Shown here: positions 40,328 to 50,621 of the stretch, one piece after another
How positions within the stretch are numbered: position 1 is the first letter of the stretch
How the letters are laid out: each line of letters opens with the position of its first letter
NCBI RefSeq assembly: GCF_002269125.1
Contig: NZ_NQKI01000007.1
Location: 82,923 to 146,922 of the forward strand
Reading direction: 5' to 3'
DNA from: Pseudomonas lundensis
Lineage (GTDB): Bacteria > Pseudomonadota > Gammaproteobacteria > Pseudomonadales > Pseudomonadaceae
DNA: 64,000 nt
Made by a program: the position numbers and the translations under genes
Notes under the pieces: generated by a model
What the model saw: only the letters and a program-made list of their open reading frames with translations
Database searches by the model: none
What the model was told of the DNA's origin: nothing

Positions 40328-41785
40328 TCAGAGCAGCACCACGTCGTATTGTTCCTGGGAGTACATGGTTTCCACTTGAAAGCGGATCGTACGCCCGATA
40401 AAACCTTCCAGCTCAGCCACATTACCCGACTCTTCATCGAGCAAGCGGTCGACCACCCGTTGGCTGGCCAGTACCCGATAGCCCTCGGCCTGATACGCAC
40501 GGGCTTCGCGCAGGATTTCACGGAATATTTCGTAGCAGATGGTTTCCGGCGTTTTCAACTTGCCCCGGCCCTGGCAGCACACGCAGGGTTCACAGAGCAC
40601 CTGTTCAAGGCTTTCGCGGGTACGCTTGCGGGTCATTTGCACCAACCCCAACTCGGTAATACCGATGATGTTGGTTTTGGCGTGATCACGTTCGAGCTGT
40701 TTTTCGAGCGTGCGCAGCACCTGACGCTGGTGCTCTTCGTCTTCCATGTCGATGAAGTCGATGATGATGATGCCGCCCAGGTTGCGCAGTCGCAGTTGAC
40801 GCGCAATGGCCGTTGCCGCTTCGAGGTTGGTCTTGAAGATGGTTTCTTCGAGGTTGCGATGGCCCACGAACGCGCCAGTGTTGACGTCAATGGTGGTCAT
40901 GGCTTCAGCCGGGTCCACCACCAGGTAGCCGCCAGACTTGAGCGGCACCTTGCGGTCGAGGGCTTTCTGGATTTCGCTTTCGACGCCGTACAAGTCAAAT
41001 ATCGGCCGTTCGCCGGGGTAATGCTCCAGACGATCTGCAATTTCGGGCATCAGCTCCGCCACGAACTGCGTGGTTTTCTGGAAGGTTTCCCGGGAGTCGA
41101 TGCGGATTTTTTCAATTTTCGGGCTGACCAGGTCGCGCAACGTACGTAGCGCCAGGCCGAGGTCTTCATAAATAACCGTCGGAGCACCCACGGTTTTGAT
41201 CTGGGCACCGATCTGGTCCCACAGGCGACGCAGGTAGCGAATGTCCATCAGGATTTCATCCGCACCGGCGCCTTCGGCCGCCGTACGCAGGATGAAACCG
41301 CCAGCTTCCTTGATGCCTTCCTGCGCCACGCAATCGCTGACCACTTGCTTGAGGCGGTCACGCTCGGCTTCGTCTTCGATCTTCAGCGAAATGCCGACAT
41401 GTGCCGTACGCGGCATGTACACCAGATAACGCGAAGGAATCGACAATTGGGTTGTCAACCGTGCGCCCTTGGAACCGATCGGGTCCTTGGTGACCTGTAC
41501 CACCAGGCTTTGGCCTTCATGAACCAGCGAACTGATGCTTTCGACCGCCTGACCTTCGCGCAGGGAAATTTCGGCGGCATGGATAAACGCGGCACGGTCC
41601 AGGCCGATGTCCACGAACGCAGCTTGCATGCCCGGCAAAACACGAACGACCTTGCCTTTATAGATGTTGCCGACAATGCCTCGACGCTGGGTGCGCTCAA
41701 CATGCACCTCTTGCAACACACCGTTCTCTACCACCGCCACGCGCGATTCCATCGGCGTGATGTTGATCAGGATCTCTTCACTCAT
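40328..41785 (-). CDS. rng: ribonuclease G
   Basis: A 485-residue RNase E/G family endonuclease. It has the S1 domain with GNIYKGKVVRVLPGMQAAFVD near residue 33, the metal-binding DVNTGAFVG and the zinc-link CEPCVCCQGRG, and lacks the long RNase E scaffold tail. It matures 16S rRNA 5' ends and degrades some mRNAs. The ATG at 41785 gives MSEEILINITPMESRVA; a 41-codon upstream extension is not supported. Confidence 0.95.
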   Translation of the reverse strand: MSEEILINITPMESRVAVVENGVLQEVHVERTQRRGIVGNIYKGKVVRVLPGMQAAFVDIGLDRAAFIHAAEISLREGQAVESISSLVHEGQSLVVQVTKDPIGSKGARLTTQLSIPSRYLVYMPRTAHVGISLKIEDEAERDRLKQVVSDCVAQEGIKEAGGFILRTAAEGAGADEILMDIRYLRRLWDQIGAQIKTVGAPTVIYEDLGLALRTLRDLVSPKIEKIRIDSRETFQKTTQFVAELMPEIADRLEHYPGERPIFDLYGVESEIQKALDRKVPLKSGGYLVVDPAEAMTTIDVNTGAFVGHRNLEETIFKTNLEAATAIARQLRLRNLGGIIIIDFIDMEDEEHQRQVLRTLEKQLERDHAKTNIIGITELGLVQMTRKRTRESLEQVLCEPCVCCQGRGKLKTPETICYEIFREILREARAYQAEGYRVLASQRVVDRLLDEESGNVAELEGFIGRTIRFQVETMYSQEQYDVVLL

Positions 41786-41841
41786 GGCTGGGTCTCGTTC
41801 AGGCGTCATCACATTCGTGCCACGTTTCATGGGTGCGTTAG

Positions 41842-42447
41842 TTAGCGCACGGAAAGGTTTTGCCAACAGGGTATGCCGAAATGCCCCAGCAGTTCTGCGG
41901 TTTCGCACACAGGCAAGCCCACGACAGCGGAATAGCTGCCTTCAAGCCCGGACACAAATACCGCGCCCAGCCCTTGAATCGCGTAGCCACCGGCTTTATC
42001 CAGCGGTTCGCCGCTGGCCCAGTAACGCGCGGCTTCTTGTGTACTGATGTTTCTGAAACGCACCGCACTGGTCACCACACGGGTTTCGCAGCGGGTTGCA
42101 TCCATAAGGGCAATGGCAGTCAAGACTTCATGCTCGCGTCCCGATAACGCCATGAGCATAGCCAAGGCATCGGCTTCGTCGACGGGTTTGCCAAGAATCT
42201 GTCCGTCCAGCACCACGGCAGTATCGGCGCCCAGTACGCAAAAAGCATCGCCGGGAGACGACTCGGCCACGCGCTCATGACCCGCCCGCGCTTTTTCGCG
42301 CGCCAGCCGTTCGACATACGCCGTGGCGGCCTCATGGGCGAAAGGCGTTTCGTCGATGGCAGCACTGACCGTGCTGAAGGGCACGCCGATTTGAGCCAAT
42401 AACTCGCGTCGGCGGGGTGAGCCTGAGGCCAGATAAAGCGAAGTCAT
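41842..42447 (-). CDS. maf: Maf nucleoside triphosphate pyrophosphatase (YhdE type)
   Basis: A 201-residue Maf-like house-cleaning enzyme that hydrolyses dTTP, UTP and modified pyrimidine nucleotides. It starts [21 protein letters not shown] and has [11 protein letters not shown] and [12 protein letters not shown]. The ATG at 42447 follows GGGAGA. It lies between mreD and rng, the standard mreBCD-maf-rng order. Confidence 0.93.
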   Translation of the reverse strand: MTSLYLASGSPRRRELLAQIGVPFSTVSAAIDETPFAHEAATAYVERLAREKARAGHERVAESSPGDAFCVLGADTAVVLDGQILGKPVDEADALAMLMALSGREHEVLTAIALMDATRCETRVVTSAVRFRNISTQEAARYWASGEPLDKAGGYAIQGLGAVFVSGLEGSYSAVVGLPVCETAELLGHFGIPCWQNLSVR

Positions 42448-42499
42448 CAAGACATCTCCCTGTCAGTACGCGCAAACCTGGAAAGGGCTCACGCTTCCA

Positions 42500-42988
42500 T
42501 CAATTGATTTTGAAGCGCCGTACCAGTCCACGCAGCCCGTAGCTGACCCAAGGCCACAACAACGCGCTGACCAGTGCAGGCAATACCAGCGCCAGGGTTG
42601 GCTGGCGGTTGCCAGTCAAGGCACTGAGCCACAATTGAGCCAACTGGGCCAGACCAAAGATCACCAGCAACACCAGGCTTTGCTGCCACATGGGGAACAT
42701 GCGCAGGCGCTGTTGCAGGGACAATACGAGGAAGGTAATCAGGGTCAGGATCAAGGCGTTCTGCCCAAGCAGTGTGCCGTAAACCACGTCTTCGATCAGG
42801 CCCAGGCACCACGCGGTGACCATGCCTACTTTGTGTGGCATGTACAGCGCCCAGAAAGCCAGCAACAACGCCAGCCATAGAGGACGGAACACTTCCATAA
42901 ACTGTGGCATTGGCGAAACGCTGAGCAACACGCCAATGGCAAACGTCAGCCAGATGATCCAGCCATTACGTGAACGAATACCCGCCAT
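42500..42988 (-). CDS. mreD: rod-shape protein MreD
   Basis: A 162-residue membrane protein with five or six hydrophobic segments (for example WLTFAIGVLLSVSPM and LALLLAFWALYMP). It joins MreB and MreC in the elongasome that guides side-wall peptidoglycan synthesis. Its ATG overlaps the mreC stop in TAATG. Confidence 0.93.
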   Translation of the reverse strand: MAGIRSRNGWIIWLTFAIGVLLSVSPMPQFMEVFRPLWLALLLAFWALYMPHKVGMVTAWCLGLIEDVVYGTLLGQNALILTLITFLVLSLQQRLRMFPMWQQSLVLLVIFGLAQLAQLWLSALTGNRQPTLALVLPALVSALLWPWVSYGLRGLVRRFKIN

Positions 42989-44067
42989 TATTGCCTCTCC
43001 CGGGTGGTAGCCGGCGCAGCGGCTGGCGACGTGGCTGCGGCGGGTGTTGCAACTGGCGCAGGTTTTTTGGCCGCACCGGCGGTGGGCGCAGGCGTTGCTG
43101 GCGTGGTGACAGCGGGTGCCGGTGTCGCCGCTGGCACGGGTGCAGGCACCGGCTTGGGCACAGTGGCCGGAATAATCGGCTGCGGCTCGCCGTTGTTTTC
43201 TGCTTCCTGGGCTTGAGCGGCGTCGTTGGCGCGCTCTTCAGGGGTGCGGCTGTCGCTGAAGACCAATAGTAAGTAACGGCTACGGTTCAACGCGGCTGTT
43301 GGCACGGCACGCACAATGGCGAAGGGTTGGCCCGAGTCATGGATCACTTCCTTGACCGTTGCGACCGGATAACCGGCCGGGAAACGTTGCCCCAGACCGG
43401 AACTGACCAGCAGGTCGCCTTCTTTGATATCCGCCGTGTCCGCCACGTGGCGCAACTCCAGGCGCTCGGGGTTGCCCGTGCCACTGGCAATCGCACGCAG
43501 ACCGTTGCGGTTGACCTGCACCGGAATGCTGTGGGTGGTGTCGGTAAGCAGCAACACACGCGAGGTGTACGGCATCAACTCGACCACTTGCCCCATCAGT
43601 CCGCGTGCATCGAGCACCGGTTGACCGAGCACCACACCGTCGCGCTCACCCTTGTTGATGATGATGCGATGGGTGAACGGGTTGGGGTCCATGCCGATCA
43701 GCTCGGCCACTTCGACCTTCTCGTTGACCAGCGCAGAAGAGTTCAGCAACTCACGCAGGCGAACGTTTTGCTCTGTCAGAGCGGCCAGCTTTTGCATGCG
43801 CCCTTGCAGCAGAAGGTTTTCAGTCTTGAGCTTCTCGTTCTCGGCGACCAGTTCCGTCCGACTGCCGAACTGACTGGCGACGCCTTGGAACAGACGTTGC
43901 GGCAGATCGGTGATCCAGTAGGTCTGCATCAGCACCAGCGACATTTGACTGCGCACCGGCTTGAGCAACGTGAAACGGGCATCGACCACCATCAGCGCGA
44001 CCGATAGCACGACCAGCACCAACAGGCGCACGCCCAAAGAGGGGCCTTTGGAAAAGAGCGGTTTAAT
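42988..44067 (-). CDS. mreC: rod-shape protein MreC, probable ATT start
   Basis: A 359-residue bitopic protein: an N-terminal anchor (RLLVLVVLSVALMVVDA), a coiled coil (about residues 75-120) and two beta domains that bind penicillin-binding proteins and MreD. The last 75 residues are an unusual low-complexity tail of Ala, Pro, Thr and Val. The start was set at an ATT codon at 44067: it gives a leader reading KPLFSKGPSLGV, has GGAGG eight bases upstream, and no ATG, GTG or TTG lies at that place. The next ordinary start codon, TTG at 44037, has no ribosome binding site and would cut into conserved sequence. Confidence 0.85.
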   Translation of the reverse strand: MKPLFSKGPSLGVRLLVLVVLSVALMVVDARFTLLKPVRSQMSLVLMQTYWITDLPQRLFQGVASQFGSRTELVAENEKLKTENLLLQGRMQKLAALTEQNVRLRELLNSSALVNEKVEVAELIGMDPNPFTHRIIINKGERDGVVLGQPVLDARGLMGQVVELMPYTSRVLLLTDTTHSIPVQVNRNGLRAIASGTGNPERLELRHVADTADIKEGDLLVSSGLGQRFPAGYPVATVKEVIHDSGQPFAIVRAVPTAALNRSRYLLLVFSDSRTPEERANDAAQAQEAENNGEPQPIIPATVPKPVPAPVPAATPAPAVTTPATPAPTAGAAKKPAPVATPAAATSPAAAPATTRERQ

Positions 44068-44147
44068 AAGCCGCTCCTCCGGGGCAAGGATTCAATGTAT
44101 TCATACGGCTTCAAGCGGCCTGGATGAAGATTGACAAAAGATAAACG

Positions 44148-44181
44148 CCAAAAGGCAGCACGGCAAAGTGCTACCTTTTGG
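44148..44181 (-). terminator. attenuating hairpin between mreB and mreC
   Basis: CCAAAAGG at 44148-44155 pairs with CCTTTTGG at 44174-44181, and AGCAC with GTGCT inside, leaving a six-base loop. On minus it is followed by a T-rich stretch. A partial terminator here would let mreB outnumber mreC and mreD. Confidence 0.6.
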
Positions 44182-44210
44182 TGATAACCCTCGAACTGCA
44201 ACCACCGATA

Positions 44211-45260
<1,050 letters not shown>

Positions 45261-45292
45261 CTAGGCAACGCGTGGGTAAAAAAGTGCGGCAA

Positions 45293-45321
45293 ACTCTAAC
45301 AACGACAGGGATTTTGGGCAA
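45293..45321 (-). promoter_or_regulatory. candidate mreB promoter
   Basis: On minus, TTGCCC (45316-45321) and TAGAGT (45293-45298) are 17 bases apart, a standard sigma-70 layout, about 45 bases before the mreB start. Confidence 0.4.
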
Positions 45322-45458
45322 GGCGCCAATATGTTAAATTGGCCGCTTTTCCGAGCACCAGCCCCCACAATCGCGGCCATATGACCGTAGAAATGCGGTA
45401 GTGTTCCGACAATCTAACACACGGATAGCATCCGTCTTGTTTTCCACTGGAGAATCCC

Positions 45459-45746
45459 ATGGCGCTTGAACGCTCCGACGTGGAAAAAATCGCTCATTTG
45501 GCCCGCCTGGGTTTGAATGATGCCGATCTGCCACGCACCACCGAAGCCCTTAACAGCATTTTGGGGCTGATTGACCAGATGCAGGCTGTCGACACCACCG
45601 GTATCGAGCCGCTGGCCCACCCACTGGAAGCCAGCCAGCGCCTGCGTGCAGACGTCGTGACTGAAACCAATCATCGCGAGGCTTACCAGTCCATCGCGCC
45701 AGCGGTCGAAAACGGCCTCTATCTGGTTCCCAAGGTCATCGAGTAA
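45459..45746 (+). CDS. gatC: Asp-tRNA(Asn)/Glu-tRNA(Gln) amidotransferase subunit C
   Basis: A 95-residue GatC, the small belt subunit that holds GatA and GatB together. It starts [20 protein letters not shown] and ends [18 protein letters not shown], both typical. The complex amidates misacylated Glu-tRNA(Gln) or Asp-tRNA(Asn). First gene of gatCAB. Confidence 0.95.
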   Translation: MALERSDVEKIAHLARLGLNDADLPRTTEALNSILGLIDQMQAVDTTGIEPLAHPLEASQRLRADVVTETNHREAYQSIAPAVENGLYLVPKVIE

Positions 45747-45760
45747 AAGGAAGAGCCTGC

Positions 45761-47212
45761 ATGCATCAAATGACTCTGGCCGAGATCGCCCGCGGACTCG
45801 CCGACAAAAAGTTTTCGTCTGAAGAGCTGACCAAAACCCTGCTGGCGCGAATCGCCCAACTGGATCCGCAGCTCAACAGCTTCATCACCCTCACCGAAGA
45901 CCTTGCCCTGGAGCAGGCCAAGGCCGCCGACGCACGTCGCGCCGACGGTGAAACCGGCGCCCTGCTGGGTGCGCCAATCGGTCACAAGGATTTGTTCTGC
46001 ACCCTCGGCGTGCGCACCAGCTGCGGCTCGAAGATGCTCGACAACTTCAAGGCCCCGTACGACGCCACCGTGGTGTCCAAGCTGGCCGCTGCCGGCGCGG
46101 TGAGCCTGGGCAAGACCAACATGGACGAGTTCGCGATGGGCTCGGCCAACGAATCGAGCTACTACGGCGCCGTCAAAAACCCGTGGAACCTTGAACACGT
46201 CCCCGGCGGCTCATCGGGCGGTTCTGCCGCCGCCGTTGCCGCCCGCCTGTTGCCTGCCGCTACCGGCACCGACACCGGTGGCTCGATCCGCCAGCCCGCC
46301 GCATTGACCAACCTCACCGGCCTGAAACCGACCTACGGTCGCGTCTCGCGCTGGGGCATGATTGCCTACGCCTCCAGCCTCGATCAGGGTGGCCCGTTAG
46401 CGCGTACGGCTGAAGACTGCGCCATCCTGCTGCAAGGCATGGCCGGTTTCGACCCGCAAGATTCCACCAGCATCGATGAGCCCGTGCCGGACTTCAGCGC
46501 CAGCCTGAATGCTTCACTGCAAGGCTTGCGCATTGGCGTGCCAAAAGAGTTCTTCAGCGAAGGCCTCGACCCGCGCATCGCAGAACTGGTGCATACCAGC
46601 ATCAAAGAACTCGAAAAGCTCGGCGCCGTGATCAAGCCCATCAGCCTGCCCAACATGCAGCACGCGATCCCTGCGTACTACGTGATCGCGCCGGCAGAAG
46701 CCTCTTCCAACCTGTCGCGCTTTGACGGCGTGCGCTTTGGCCATCGCTGCGAAGACCCGAAAGACCTCACCGACCTGTACAAGCGCTCGCGCGCCGAAGG
46801 CTTCGGCCCTGAAGTGCAGCGCCGGATTCTGGTAGGTGCTTACGCGCTGTCGGCCGGTTACTACGATGCCTACTACCTGCAAGCGCAAAAAATCCGCCGC
46901 CTGATTAAAAACGACTTCATGGCGGCCTTTAATGAAGTCGACATCATCCTCGGCCCAACCACGCCTAACCCGGCCTGGAAAATCGGCGCTAAAAACAGTG
47001 ATCCGGTCTCGGCTTATCTGGAAGACGTCTACACCATCACCGCCAACCTCGCGGGCCTGCCAGGCCTGTCGATGCCCGCCGGTTTTGTGGATGGCTTGCC
47101 CGTAGGCGTGCAGTTGCTGGCGCCTTACTTCCAGGAAGGCCGCCTGCTTAACGTCGCTCACCAGTACCAGTTGAACACTGACTGGCACACGCGCTCACCT
47201 GCCGGCTTCTGA
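45761..47212 (+). CDS. gatA: amidotransferase subunit A
   Basis: A 483-residue amidase-signature enzyme that frees ammonia from glutamine. The Ser-cisSer-Lys centre is visible: Lys in [10 protein letters not shown], and both Ser in [14 protein letters not shown] and [13 protein letters not shown]. It lies 14 bases after gatC and 10 before gatB. Confidence 0.97.
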   Translation: MHQMTLAEIARGLADKKFSSEELTKTLLARIAQLDPQLNSFITLTEDLALEQAKAADARRADGETGALLGAPIGHKDLFCTLGVRTSCGSKMLDNFKAPYDATVVSKLAAAGAVSLGKTNMDEFAMGSANESSYYGAVKNPWNLEHVPGGSSGGSAAAVAARLLPAATGTDTGGSIRQPAALTNLTGLKPTYGRVSRWGMIAYASSLDQGGPLARTAEDCAILLQGMAGFDPQDSTSIDEPVPDFSASLNASLQGLRIGVPKEFFSEGLDPRIAELVHTSIKELEKLGAVIKPISLPNMQHAIPAYYVIAPAEASSNLSRFDGVRFGHRCEDPKDLTDLYKRSRAEGFGPEVQRRILVGAYALSAGYYDAYYLQAQKIRRLIKNDFMAAFNEVDIILGPTTPNPAWKIGAKNSDPVSAYLEDVYTITANLAGLPGLSMPAGFVDGLPVGVQLLAPYFQEGRLLNVAHQYQLNTDWHTRSPAGF

Positions 47213-47222
47213 GGAGAAACCT

Positions 47223-48668
47223 ATGCAATGGGAAGTTGTGATCGGGCTGGAAATTCACTCCCAGCTCGCCACCCAATCGAAAATTTTCTCCGGTAGCGCC
47301 ACCACATTTGGCTCGGAGCCTAACACGCAGGCCAGCCTGGTTGATCTGGGCATGCCGGGCGTGTTGCCAGTACTCAACGAAGAAGCGGTGCGCATGGCCG
47401 TGATGTTTGGCCTGGCAGTCGATGCTGAAATCGGTCAGCACAACGTCTTTGCACGTAAAAACTACTTCTACCCGGACTTGCCCAAGGGCTACCAGATCAG
47501 CCAGATGGAACTGCCGATCGTCGGCAAGGGCCACCTGGACATCACGCTGGAAGACGGCACTGTCAAACGTGTCGGCATTACCCGTGCGCACCTTGAAGAA
47601 GACGCCGGCAAAAGCCTGCACGAAGACTTCAGCGGCTCGACCGGTATCGACCTGAACCGCGCCGGCACCCCGCTGCTGGAAATCGTTTCCGAGCCGGACA
47701 TGCGCAGCGCCAAAGAAGCTGTTGCTTACGTCAAAGCCATGCACGCCCTGGTGCGTTACCTGGGTATCTGCGACGGCAACATGGCCGAAGGTTCGCTGCG
47801 CTGCGACTGCAACGTGTCGATCCGCCCGGTGGGTCAGGCCGAGTTCGGCACCCGCTGCGAGATCAAGAACGTCAACTCGTTCCGCTTCATCGAAAAGGCG
47901 ATCAACAGCGAAGTACAGCGCCAGATCGAGCTGATCGAAGACGGCGGCAAGGTGGTTCAGCAGACCCGCCTGTACGACCCGAACAAAGACGAAACCCGCG
48001 CCATGCGCAGCAAAGAGGAAGCCAACGACTACCGTTACTTCCCGGACCCGGACCTGCTACCGGTCGTCATCGAAGACTCGTTCATCGAAGACGTACGGGC
48101 CACCCTGCCGGAACTGCCGCCGCAAAAGCGCGAGCGCTTCCAGTCGCAGTTCGGCCTGTCGGCCTACGACGCCAGCGTATTGGCTTCCAGCCGTGAGCAA
48201 GCTGACTACTTCGAAAAAGTGGTGAGCATCAGCGGCGACGCCAAACTGGCCGCCAACTGGGTCATGGTGGAACTGGGCAGCCTGCTCAACAAACAGGGCC
48301 TGGACATCGACCAGTCGCCGGTCACCGCCGAACAACTGGGCGGCATGTTGCAGCGCATCAAGGACAACACCATTTCCGGCAAGATCGCCAAAGTGGTGCT
48401 TGAAGCCATGGCCAACGGCGAAGGCAGTGCAGACGAGGTCATCGAAAAACGCGGCCTCAAGCAAGTGACCGACAGCGGCGCGATTGAAAAAGTGCTGGAT
48501 GAAGTGCTGGCGGCCAATGCCGAGCAGGTTGAGCAATATCGCGCGGCAGACGAAGCCAAGCGCGGCAAGATGTTTGGCTTCTTTGTCGGCCAGGCAATGA
48601 AAGCCTCCAAAGGCAAAGCCAACCCGCAACAAGTCAACGAACTGCTCAAAAGCAAACTCGAAGGCTAA
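47223..48668 (+). CDS. gatB: amidotransferase subunit B
   Basis: A 481-residue GatB, which activates the tRNA-bound Glu or Asp with ATP and accepts the ammonia. It starts [20 protein letters not shown], has the cradle metal region and [12 protein letters not shown], and ends with the helical YqeY-like tail (about residues 400-481) that grips tRNA. Last gene of gatCAB. Confidence 0.97.
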   Translation: MQWEVVIGLEIHSQLATQSKIFSGSATTFGSEPNTQASLVDLGMPGVLPVLNEEAVRMAVMFGLAVDAEIGQHNVFARKNYFYPDLPKGYQISQMELPIVGKGHLDITLEDGTVKRVGITRAHLEEDAGKSLHEDFSGSTGIDLNRAGTPLLEIVSEPDMRSAKEAVAYVKAMHALVRYLGICDGNMAEGSLRCDCNVSIRPVGQAEFGTRCEIKNVNSFRFIEKAINSEVQRQIELIEDGGKVVQQTRLYDPNKDETRAMRSKEEANDYRYFPDPDLLPVVIEDSFIEDVRATLPELPPQKRERFQSQFGLSAYDASVLASSREQADYFEKVVSISGDAKLAANWVMVELGSLLNKQGLDIDQSPVTAEQLGGMLQRIKDNTISGKIAKVVLEAMANGEGSADEVIEKRGLKQVTDSGAIEKVLDEVLAANAEQVEQYRAADEAKRGKMFGFFVGQAMKASKGKANPQQVNELLKSKLEG

Positions 48669-48678
48669 GCGTAAATGT

Positions 48679-48745
48679 GTAGTCGCTGCCGCAGCACCTG
48701 CGCTTTTCAAGCGCCGATTGCTGCAAAGCCTCCGGCAGCGGCTAC
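48679..48745. repeat. REP-like palindrome downstream of gatB
   Basis: GTAGTCGCTGCCG at 48679-48691 is mirrored by CGGCAGCGGCTAC at 48733-48745 (one mismatch), and a small inner hairpin CGCTT-TTC-AAGCG lies at 48701-48713. It looks like a Pseudomonas extragenic repeat unit and shares the CCGCTGCC core with 11789-11842. It may also end gatCAB transcripts. Confidence 0.65.
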
Positions 48746-48777
48746 CGCTGAGTCATACCGCTAAGAAGGAATGCTCC

Positions 48778-49149
48778 ATGAAGCAGCTACTCGGCGCGTG
48801 CGCCCTGCTAAGCCTGCTTGCCGGTTGCGCCAGTCACGACATAGACCCGCGGGGCTATGACAAAACCGGCGTTGCCTCTTATTACGGCGCCCGCCACCAT
48901 GGCAAACGCACCGCCAGCGGCGAACCTTTCGATCAGCACGCCCTCAGCGCCGCCCATCGCCAACTGGCTTTCGGCAGCCGCGTTCTGGTCACCAACCTGA
49001 GCAATAACAAATCGGTTGTCGTGCGCATCAATGATCGTGGCCCTCACACCCGTGGGCGATTGATTGATCTTTCGCGCCAGGCCGCCCGCCAGTTGGGTAT
49101 GCTGCGCAGCGGCACCGCCAACGTCCGGATCCAGGGCTTGAGCGATTAA
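48778..49149 (+). CDS. RlpA-like double-psi beta-barrel lipoprotein
   Basis: A 123-residue lipoprotein. The signal MKQLLGACALLSLLAGC ends in a lipobox with Cys17. The rest is one RlpA domain: GVASYYGARHHGKRTASGE, then ALSAAHRQLAFGSRVLVTN and RINDRGPHTRGRLIDLS. RlpA proteins cleave stem-stripped glycan at the septum. This copy lacks the SPOR domain of full RlpA, so septal targeting by denuded glycan is not expected. The ATG at 48778 has AAGGA upstream. Confidence 0.88.
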   Translation: MKQLLGACALLSLLAGCASHDIDPRGYDKTGVASYYGARHHGKRTASGEPFDQHALSAAHRQLAFGSRVLVTNLSNNKSVVVRINDRGPHTRGRLIDLSRQAARQLGMLRSGTANVRIQGLSD

Positions 49150-49167
49150 TCAGGGAGTGGCTGCGAT

Positions 49168-50238
49168 TTGGGCTTGAACGCGTTATCGACATGGAACCTG
49201 CTGCAATTGCTCTGCGGCCTCGGCCTGCTGGTCGCAGGCGCAGAATTGCTGGTGCGTTGCGCCGTCGGCATGGCAGCAACGCTCAAAGTCCGTCCGCTGC
49301 TGATCGGCCTGACCGTGGTAGCCCTCGGCAGCAGCGCTCCACAAATGACCGTCAGCCTGCAGGCCGCCTTCAATGACACCCCGGACATTGCCGTAGGCAG
49401 CGTCATCGGCAGCAATATCTTCAACGTGCTGGTCACGTTGGGCCTTTCGGCGCTGATTATCCCGTTGCGTGTTTCTCGCCCGTTGGTGCGTCTGGACATA
49501 CCGCTGATGGTGATTGCCAGCGCGCTGGTATTCGCGCTGGCCTTGAACACGCGACTCGACCGGTTGGACGGGGTGATATTGCTGTGTGGCCTGACAGGCT
49601 ACCTGGGCCTGTTGCTGCGCCAGTCCCGGCACAGTAGCCATCATCATGTCAGCCACGACCAACCCCAGCATTCGTGGGTGCGCAATGGGCTGATGATGTT
49701 CTTCGCCCTGCTCTTGCTCGGGCTTGCCGGTCGGTTATTACTCGGTGCGGCGATTGATGTCGCGACGCAACTCGGGCTGTCAGAGCGCATCATTGGCCTG
49801 ACGATCGTTGCTGTGTGCACCTCGCTACCGGAGCTGGCCACCTCGCTGATTGCCGCCTTTCGCGGACAACGTGAGATTGCCGTGGGCAATGTGATCGGCA
49901 GTAACGTCTTCAACCTGCTGGGCGTACTGGGCATTACCGCACTGGTGTCCCCCTCGCCGCTGTCCGTGTCTCCCAACGCCCTGGCCTTTGACTTGCCTGT
50001 CATGCTTGGGGTAGCGGCTTTGTGCTTGCCGATTTTCTACACCGGCTACCGTGTCACGCGCGCGGAAGGCCTGCTGTTTCTGGGGTTGTATCTGGCGTAT
50101 GGGCTGCACGTGGTGTCGTTCACCACCGGCATGCCACTGGCCGGAAAACTCGAACACCTGATGCTGTTTTTTATCCTGCCGGCGCTGCTGGTGTATCTGC
50201 TGTTCAGTACCCTGCGCGCGTGGCGTCGACAACACTGA
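49168..50238 (+). CDS. calcium/sodium antiporter (CaCA superfamily)
   Basis: A 356-residue membrane protein with about ten hydrophobic segments in two inverted halves. The alpha-1 repeat reads LGSSAPQMTVSLQAAF with GSVIGSNIFN, and the alpha-2 repeat reads CTSLPELATSLIAAF with GNVIGSNVFN. It resembles YrbG. The first repeat has Gln where the family usually has Glu (SAPE), which could alter ion coupling. The start is TTG at 49168 with GGGAG about ten bases upstream; no ATG is in place. Confidence 0.88.
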   Translation: MGLNALSTWNLLQLLCGLGLLVAGAELLVRCAVGMAATLKVRPLLIGLTVVALGSSAPQMTVSLQAAFNDTPDIAVGSVIGSNIFNVLVTLGLSALIIPLRVSRPLVRLDIPLMVIASALVFALALNTRLDRLDGVILLCGLTGYLGLLLRQSRHSSHHHVSHDQPQHSWVRNGLMMFFALLLLGLAGRLLLGAAIDVATQLGLSERIIGLTIVAVCTSLPELATSLIAAFRGQREIAVGNVIGSNVFNLLGVLGITALVSPSPLSVSPNALAFDLPVMLGVAALCLPIFYTGYRVTRAEGLLFLGLYLAYGLHVVSFTTGMPLAGKLEHLMLFFILPALLVYLLFSTLRAWRRQH

Positions 50239-50249
50239 GGAGTTTTGCC

Positions 50250-50621
50250 TTGAATAATAAAAAGACCGGACTGCAAATGCGCCGCCAGGTAATGGGCGAT
50301 GAGTTCGTGGACCGCGCGCTGGGCAACACCACTGACTTCACCCGGCCGCTTCAAGACTTCGTCAACGAGCATGCGTGGGGCGGGGTCTGGAACCGTGAAG
50401 GTTTACCCCTCAAGACCCGCAGCCTGATTACCCTGGCCACCCTGACCGCGCTCAAGTGCCCACAGGAACTCAAAGGTCACGTGCGCGGTGCGCTGAACAA
50501 CGGGTGTAGCGTAGAGGAGATCCGCGAAGCCCTGCTGCATTGCGCGGTTTACGCAGGGGTTCCGGCAGCCATTGATGCGTTTCGGGCGGCACAGGAAGTC
50601 ATCGACAGCTACAACGCTTAA
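50250..50621 (+). CDS. carboxymuconolactone decarboxylase family protein (PcaC-like)
   Basis: A 123-residue protein of the CMD fold. It has GLQMRRQVMGDEFVDRAL near the start and ECxxH-like region VEEIREALLHCAVYAGVPAA, matching PcaC rather than the AhpD peroxidase, which needs CxxC. It would decarboxylate 4-carboxymuconolactone in protocatechuate breakdown, but no other pca gene is near, so the substrate is uncertain. The start is TTG at 50250 behind GAGGAG. Its TAA overlaps the stop of the convergent transporter in TTAA. Confidence 0.85.
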   Translation: MNNKKTGLQMRRQVMGDEFVDRALGNTTDFTRPLQDFVNEHAWGGVWNREGLPLKTRSLITLATLTALKCPQELKGHVRGALNNGCSVEEIREALLHCAVYAGVPAAIDAFRAAQEVIDSYNA

